From positions 248,001-312,000 of the forward strand of contig JOFO01000003.1 in NCBI GenBank assembly GCA_000721275.1: 64,000 nucleotides of DNA, given 5' to 3'. The notes below the pieces were generated by a model. That model saw nothing but the letters and a program-made list of their open reading frames with translations, searched no databases and was not told the DNA's origin. Shown in pieces: positions 58,611 through 64,000 of the stretch (positions are counted from its first letter, which is position 1; the number at the start of each line of letters is the position of its first letter). Position numbers and translations under genes: made by a program. The stretch is from Microtetraspora glauca (GTDB taxonomy: Bacteria; Actinomycetota; Actinomycetes; Streptomycetales; Streptomycetaceae).

Positions 58611-58659
58611 TGCGCCTCCCTGAGACAGGAACCCGCTGCCCGAGGTTGGGAGCACCCTC

Positions 58660-59151
58660 ATGGAGCACCAGACGACGCACCACCCTCACCACCCCGAAGG
58701 CCACGCCGGTCACGGGGCCTCCTGGGGCACGGCGGCGAAGGCCACCCTCCACTGCCTGACCGGCTGCGCCGTCGGCGAGGTCCTGGGCATGGTCATCGGC
58801 ACCGCGCTCGGCTGGGGCAACGCCCCCACCATGGTCCTGGCGATCGTCCTCGCGTTCTTCTTCGGCTACTCGCTCACGCTGTGGGCCGTCACGCGGGCCG
58901 GCCTGGCGCTGCGGGCCGCGATCGGCGTCGCGCTCGCCGCCGACACGATCTCCATCACGGTGATGGAGGCCGTCGACAACGCCGTGCTGCTGGCGGTCCC
59001 GGGCGCCATGGACGCGCACCTGTCGGACGGACTCTTCTGGGGCGCGCTCGCCTTCGCGTTCCTCGTCGCCTTCCTGGTGACCACCCCGGTCAACAAGTGG
59101 ATGATCGGGCGCGGCAAGGGTCACGCGGTGGTGCACCGGTACCACCACTGA
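58660..59151 (+). CDS. DUF4396 membrane protein with His-rich N-terminus
   Basis: A 163-aa membrane protein of the DUF4396 family. The first 20 residues contain eight His (EHQTTHHPHHPEGHAGHG), a likely metal-binding tail, and the C-terminus has VVHRYHH. About four membrane spans follow (near residues 35-52, 55-78, 85-100 and 122-143), with a conserved CLTGCAVGEVLGM segment. The CsoR-like dyad upstream suggests copper-responsive expression; transport or metal handling is inferred. The ATG follows TTGGGAG. Confidence 0.87.
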   Translation: MEHQTTHHPHHPEGHAGHGASWGTAAKATLHCLTGCAVGEVLGMVIGTALGWGNAPTMVLAIVLAFFFGYSLTLWAVTRAGLALRAAIGVALAADTISITVMEAVDNAVLLAVPGAMDAHLSDGLFWGALAFAFLVAFLVTTPVNKWMIGRGKGHAVVHRYHH

Positions 59152-59168
59152 GGCCGCCTGCGGGCGGG

Positions 59169-59813
59169 CTACAGCTCCGGGCCGTCGCCCGGTTCCTCCT
59201 GGTAGGAGTAGCGCTGCTCGGTCCACGGGTCGCCGAGGTTGTGGTAGCCGCGCTCCTCCCAGAAGCCCCGGCGGTCGGCCGTCATGTACTCCACGCCGCG
59301 GACCCACTTCGGGCCCTTCCAGGCGTACAGGTGCGGCACGACGAGCCGCAGCGGGAAGCCGTGCTCGGCGGTGAGGAGTTCGCCGTCCTTGTGGGTGGCG
59401 AAGATGGTGTGCTCGTCGGCGAAGTCGCTCAGCCGCATGTTGGCGCTGTAGCCGTACTCGGCCCAGACCATGACGTGGGTGACGTGCGGCGCGGGCGGCG
59501 CGAGCTCCAGGACCGTCCGGGCGGCGACGCCGCCCCATTCCGCGCCGAGCATGCTGAACTTGGTGACGCAGTGCAGATCGGCCGTGACCGTGGAGAACGG
59601 CAGGGCCGTGAACTCCTCGTGGTTCCAGCAGCGCTTCTCACCGTCGGCGGTCGCCCCGAAGACGCGGAACTCCCAGCGCTCGGGCTTGAACTTGGGCACG
59701 GGCCCGTAGTGGGTGACCGGCCAGCCGCGCTGGATCCGCTGCCCCGGCGGCAGCTCGGGCGAAATGTCCGGCATCCCCGCTTCCCGGTGTACTCCGCTCT
59801 CCGGCTGACCCAT
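59169..59813 (-). CDS. Sulfite-oxidase-like molybdopterin oxidoreductase
   Basis: A 214-aa soluble oxidoreductase with the molybdopterin-binding domain of the sulfite oxidase superfamily. The conserved DLHCVTKFSMLGAEWGGV supplies the Cys ligand of Mo, and HGFPLRLVVPHLYAWKGPKWVRGVE (in part) is the family's pterin region. There is no signal peptide, heme or dimerisation domain, so it is a single-domain member (YuiH-like). The start is ambiguous among ATGs at 59822, 59813 and 59774. Confidence 0.9.
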   Translation of the reverse strand: MGQPESGVHREAGMPDISPELPPGQRIQRGWPVTHYGPVPKFKPERWEFRVFGATADGEKRCWNHEEFTALPFSTVTADLHCVTKFSMLGAEWGGVAARTVLELAPPAPHVTHVMVWAEYGYSANMRLSDFADEHTIFATHKDGELLTAEHGFPLRLVVPHLYAWKGPKWVRGVEYMTADRRGFWEERGYHNLGDPWTEQRYSYQEEPGDGPEL

Positions 59814-59994
59814 GTCCTCCATGGTGACAGACGGCGAGGGGTGGTCATGACCAGCCACCCGCGCGGACGCACCCATTCGGGCAAGTCCTACTAAGCCTGC
59901 ACTTACTGGACGCCCCCCATGCGGAGTGCGAGGATGCGGCCATCCTGCCCTGTGAAGGGCCGGACACACCCCGTGATGGAAGGAACTTTGAGCG

Positions 59995-60471
59995 ATGCAG
60001 GGCGACCCCGAGGTCCTGGAGTTTCTGAACGAGCAGCTGACCGGCGAGCTGACGGCCATCAACCAGTACTGGCTGCACTACCGCATCCAGGACAACAAGG
60101 GCTGGACGAAGCTCGCGAAGTACACCCGCGAAGAGTCCATCGACGAGATGAAGCACGCGGACAAGCTGACCGAGCGCATCCTCATGCTCGACGGCCTGCC
60201 CAACTACCAGCGGCTCTTCCACGTGCGCGTCGGCCAGACCGTCACCGAGATGTTCCAGGCGGACCGCCAGGTCGAGGTCGAGGCGATCGACCGCCTCAAG
60301 CGGGGCATCGAGGTCATGCGCGCCAAGGGCGACATCACCTCGGCGAACCTCTTCGAGGAGATCCTCGCGGACGAGGAGCACCACATCGACTACCTGGACA
60401 CCCAGCTGGAGCTGATCGAGTCGCTGGGCGAGGCGCTGTACCTCTCGACGCTCATCGAGCAGCCGAGCTAG
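59995..60471 (+). CDS. bfr: Bacterioferritin
   Basis: A 158-aa heme-containing iron-storage protein that assembles into a 24-mer. Ferroxidase ligands E18, E51, H54 and the EEHH cluster at 126-129 are present, and M52 is the heme ligand (DEMKHADKL). The ATG has GGAAGGA upstream. A TAAG-N6-CTTA dyad near 59893-59906 resembles half an iron box but is weak. An IS element begins 12 bp after its stop. Confidence 0.96.
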   Translation: MQGDPEVLEFLNEQLTGELTAINQYWLHYRIQDNKGWTKLAKYTREESIDEMKHADKLTERILMLDGLPNYQRLFHVRVGQTVTEMFQADRQVEVEAIDRLKRGIEVMRAKGDITSANLFEEILADEEHHIDYLDTQLELIESLGEALYLSTLIEQPS

Positions 60472-60483
60472 CGAGCGGGCTAG

Positions 60484-61423
60484 GGTCTGTTGTGAAAGTG
60501 CTGGTCACAGCCACTCGTTGATGGCTGCGACCAGCACGGTCGCTTCGTAGCGGACGGCGAGTTTGTCGTATCTGGTGGCGACGGCCCGGTGGCGCTTGAG
60601 CCGGTTGATCCCGCACTCGACCGCGTGCCGCTGCTTGTAGTCGTCCTTGTCGAACGCCGGCGGCCGCCCGCCACGCGATCCGCGCTTGAGGCGGTTACGG
60701 ACCCGGTCCGCCGGAACCGGGATGGTGGCCTTGATCCCGCGTCTGCGCAGGTAGGAGCGATTACGGCGCGAATCGTACGCCTTGTCGGCCCGGACTCGGT
60801 CCGGTCGCTTGCGCGGCCTGCCGAGACCCAGCCGGGGAACCCGGATGGCTTCCAGGACCGGCTCGAACTGCGGGGAGTCGCCCCGCTGACCGGCTGTGAT
60901 CACGACGGACAGGGGCTTCTGCCCCTGCTCGACCGCGAGGTGGATCTTGCTGGTCAGTCCGCCGCGGGAGCGTCCGAGGCCGTGATCGGCCGGCTCGACG
61001 GAGATCCCGCCGGGTGGCTCCTTCTGGAGATCCCCTTTTTCGCCGCTCCGGCGGCGTGCTGGTGGGCCCGGCAGACGGTGGAGTCGACGTTCACCTCCCA
61101 GGTGATCAGGCCCTTGGCGTCCGCCTCGGTCTGGAGCTGGGTGAGAATCCTCGCCCAGGTGCCGTCCCGCTGCCAGCGCCGGAACAGGTCATAGACCCGG
61201 TCCCACGGTCCATAACGCTCGGGCACGTCCCGCCAGGGAGCACCGGTTCGGGTCCGCCACCGTATGCCGTCTATCAACTGCCGCCGCGTCCACACCTGCG
61301 GCCGGCCCGGCTTGATGCCTGTCGGCAGCAGCGGCTCAAGCCGGGCCCACTGGCCGTTCGTCAGATCCCCACGTCCCACAGGACGTGATCATCAACGAAC
61401 AAGATCCACTTTCGCAACAGACC
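60484..61423. mobile_element. IS5-family insertion sequence, complete
   Basis: A 940-bp element bounded by 17-bp inverted repeats, left GGTCTGTTGTGAAAGTG (60484-60500) and right the complement of GGTCTGTTGCGAAAGTG (61407-61423), one mismatch. Both ends are flanked by CTAG (60480-60483 and 61424-61427), either a 4-bp target duplication or a conserved TA-type target. It carries a two-frame DDE transposase and resembles the IS427-type subgroup. It is inserted between convergent bfr and bfd, exactly at the bfd stop codon, within what reads as a small CTAGC/GCTAG hairpin. Confidence 0.92.
60505..61379 (-). CDS. IS5-family DDE transposase, two frames joined by -1 frameshift
   Basis: Frame A (61379 to 60954) encodes the DUF4096-type N-terminus ([14 protein letters not shown] … [11 protein letters not shown]) and the first catalytic Asp in [13 protein letters not shown]. 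Frame B, at -1, continues [22 protein letters not shown] and holds the second Asp ([12 protein letters not shown]) and the Glu ([13 protein letters not shown]), ending at 60505. The switch is likely at AAAAAGGGG near 61030-61040, where tRNA-Lys on AAG can slip to AAA. All three catalytic residues and both termini are intact, so the element may be active. The two open frames should be read as one gene. Confidence 0.88.
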
Positions 61424-61660
61424 CTAGGCGGCCTCGGAGAGGTCGGTGACCTCCGCGGCGAGGGCGGGCATGCCCTGGTCCAGGAGCTCGCGGCGCGGGC
61501 AGTTCCCCCGCCCGAGGAGGGCCTGGATGCGCCGGACGCAGGAACCGCAGTCCGTGCCCGCCTTGGAGGCGGAGGCGATCTGGCGGGGCGTGCAGGCGCC
61601 GGCCTCCGCGTGCTCCTTGACCTGCTTCTCCGTGACACCGAAGCATGAGCAGACGTACAC
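61424..61660 (-). CDS. bfd: Bacterioferritin-associated ferredoxin (Bfd-type [2Fe-2S])
   Basis: A 78-aa [2Fe-2S] protein that donates electrons to release iron from bacterioferritin. Cysteines in VCSCFGV and DCGSCVRR give the CxC…CxxC pattern of Bfd. The GTG at 61660 is preferred because GGGAGG lies 8 nt upstream; a GTG three codons earlier would sit on that site. Its stop codon is part of the IS target CTAG and was preserved. An iron box lies just upstream. Confidence 0.92.
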   Translation of the reverse strand: MYVCSCFGVTEKQVKEHAEAGACTPRQIASASKAGTDCGSCVRRIQALLGRGNCPRRELLDQGMPALAAEVTDLSEAA

Positions 61661-61685
61661 GCGGTTCACCTCCCGCCGAGATCGA

Positions 61686-61704
61686 TTAGGCTAACCTAAC
61701 CTTA
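61686..61704 (-). promoter_or_regulatory. Iron box (DmdR1/IdeR-type) upstream of bfd
   Basis: On the minus strand TAAGGTTAGGTTAGCCTAA matches 16 of 19 positions of the actinobacterial iron box TTAGGTTAGGCTAACCTAA. It lies 26 bp before the GTG of bfd, so iron-loaded DmdR1 would repress bfd, consistent with iron release being needed only in starvation. Confidence 0.85.
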
Positions 61705-61735
61705 CCCGGCGGGCCGGGAGCATAAAAGCCTCCGA

Positions 61736-61782
61736 TACGACGATGGGGCGCGGATCACAAGGATCCGCGCCCCACTGTCGTA
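61736..61782 (-). terminator. Terminator of the DAHP synthase gene
   Basis: TACGAC…TGGGGCGCGGATC, an ACAAG loop and GATCCGCGCCCCA…GTCGTA form a long hairpin (13-bp inner stem plus outer arm), 10 bp past the stop of the minus-strand gene and separating it from bfd's iron box. Confidence 0.85.
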
Positions 61783-61791
61783 GGTATCTAC

Positions 61792-63264
<1,473 letters not shown>

Positions 63265-63319
63265 TCAGCAAACGAGCAAACCTGCTCTCCGATGCTTGGC
63301 CGAACACATAGGGGTGGGC

Positions 63320-64000
63320 GTGACCCAGAGGCACCGCAGGGATCGCAAGAAGAAACGACTCTTGTACGGAGCGGCGGCGGCGGTCGTCGCCACGGCCACG
63401 ATCGGCACGATCGCGGTCGCCTCGCCCGGTGTCCTCGGCACGTCCGAGGACCCGAAGCCCGGCGCCGCGGCCACCCTCCAGGAGCAGTTCGCGGCGGCGG
63501 CGGAGGAGTTCGACGTCCCGCAGAGCGTGCTGATGGCGGTGTCGTACCAGCAGACCCGCTGGGAGTCGCACGACGGCGAGCCGAGCACCACCGGCGCGTA
63601 CAACGTCATGGGGCTGACGAAGGTCGACCCGGGGGACGTCCAGCAGGAGGTCACCGACGAGCAGATCGACCACTTCAACGGCTCCGGCCGCCCGGAGATC
63701 GAGAAGACCTTCGACCGCGAGAAGGTCCGCCGCATCCTGGAGAGCGCGCTCGTCGACACCGACGACCCGCGCCTCCACACCCTGGACAAGGGCGCCGAGC
63801 TGATCGGCAGCTCCACCGAGTCCGTGCAGAACGACACCGCCGCGTCCATCCGCGCCGGCGCCGCCCTGCTCGCCGACTACCAGAAGCAGGCGGGCGCCGA
63901 GCTGTCGGACGAGCCCGGTGACTGGTACCCGGCCGTGGCCCGGTACAGCCAGTCCCCGGAGAAGAAGGGCGCCGACCTCTTCGCGAAGCGCGTCTTCGAG
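63320..64000 (+). CDS. Secreted protein, amidase-associated type (partial, runs off right edge)
   Basis: An open frame without a stop to the window end (227 residues visible). A strongly basic start (TQRHRRDRKKKRLLYG) and a hydrophobic segment (about residues 17-38) form a signal peptide. The mature part begins with helical AATLQEQFAAAAEEFDVPQSVLMAVSYQQTRWE, reminiscent of lytic-transglycosylase-like or amidase-associated N-terminal domains in Streptomyces. In S. coelicolor a cell-wall amidase follows the DAHP synthase, which supports but does not prove this identity. The GTG at 63320 follows AGGGGTGGG; a GTG at 63314 is an alternative. Confidence 0.72.
   Translation, partial: MTQRHRRDRKKKRLLYGAAAAVVATATIGTIAVASPGVLGTSEDPKPGAAATLQEQFAAAAEEFDVPQSVLMAVSYQQTRWESHDGEPSTTGAYNVMGLTKVDPGDVQQEVTDEQIDHFNGSGRPEIEKTFDREKVRRILESALVDTDDPRLHTLDKGAELIGSSTESVQNDTAASIRAGAALLADYQKQAGAELSDEPGDWYPAVARYSQSPEKKGADLFAKRVFE

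Noticed and set aside
60505..60903. Second transposase frame as a separate gene
   Set aside because: It continues frame A at -1 past a slippery AAAAAGGGG and holds the missing catalytic residues, so it is the second half of one transposase.

Overview
The window is high-GC (about 70% or more by eye) actinobacterial chromosome. The order dnaE … lspA–dksA-like–ileS–divIVA–yggT–sepF–yggS–pgeF–ftsZ–ftsQ–murG–ftsW–murD–mraY–murF–murE–ftsI–ftsL–rsmH … metF–thiE–thiOSG–Ser/Thr kinase … bfr–bfd–class II DAHP synthase, together with SepF instead of FtsA and many GTG starts, points to Streptomyces. From memory this matches the S. coelicolor SCO2064–SCO2116 neighbourhood; the species cannot be told. Both edges cut genes: dnaE at the left and a secreted protein at the right. 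No rRNA, tRNA or CRISPR array was seen.

Region by region: 1–13.5 kb holds dnaE (N-terminal half), a DUF2252 kinase-like protein, a membrane protein with a DsbA-like thiol protein, a Tat-exported PhoD phosphatase, a secreted M43 metalloprotease, a hydrolase, a Na+/H+ antiporter, then GNAT–rluD, lspA and a TraR/DksA-like protein. At 13.8–17.2 kb a translational T-box leader controls ileS, a type 2 isoleucyl-tRNA synthetase with an altered HIGH motif. At 17.4–35.1 kb lies the division and cell-wall (dcw) cluster, all on the minus strand and tightly packed with repeated 4-bp GTGA/ATGA overlaps. It is driven by a good promoter upstream of rsmH and by further promoter elements upstream of ftsZ. FtsZ, SepF, FtsQ/L/W/I and DivIVA act in septation and polar growth, while MurD/E/F, MraY and MurG make lipid II.

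35.6–40.3 kb is a MoxR ATPase–DUF58–transglutaminase operon divergent from dcw; the shared intergenic region carries two DnaA-box-like sites. 40.3–49.8 kb is a more accessory-looking stretch: a noncoding tandem repeat, a DUF3040 protein, a methyltransferase, a HEPN-domain protein, and a TetR-controlled unit consisting of a catalytically degenerate ABC protein, a YhgE/Pip membrane protein and the TetR gene, preceded by a 30-bp near-perfect palindrome. It continues with DUF4126, a CrtI-like oxidoreductase and a Tyr-rich membrane protein.

49.9–64 kb is cofactor and metal biology: metF, thiE, an Rv2175c-like DNA-binding protein, a ferredoxin-reductase-like flavoprotein, a TPP riboswitch with thiO-thiS-thiG, a PASTA Ser/Thr kinase, endonuclease IV, a His-rich DUF4396 membrane protein behind a CsoR-like box, a molybdopterin oxidoreductase, and bfr and bfd (bfd with an iron box). 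The bfr/bfd junction is split by an intact 940-bp IS5-family element. aroH-type DAHP synthase and a truncated secreted protein end the window. Most genes are conserved housekeeping. The most unusual signals are the degenerate ABC/YhgE/TetR/HEPN locus, the GXHH IleRS, the DksA-like protein with a histone-like tail and altered zinc knuckle, and the CsoR-box/His-rich DUF4396 pair.
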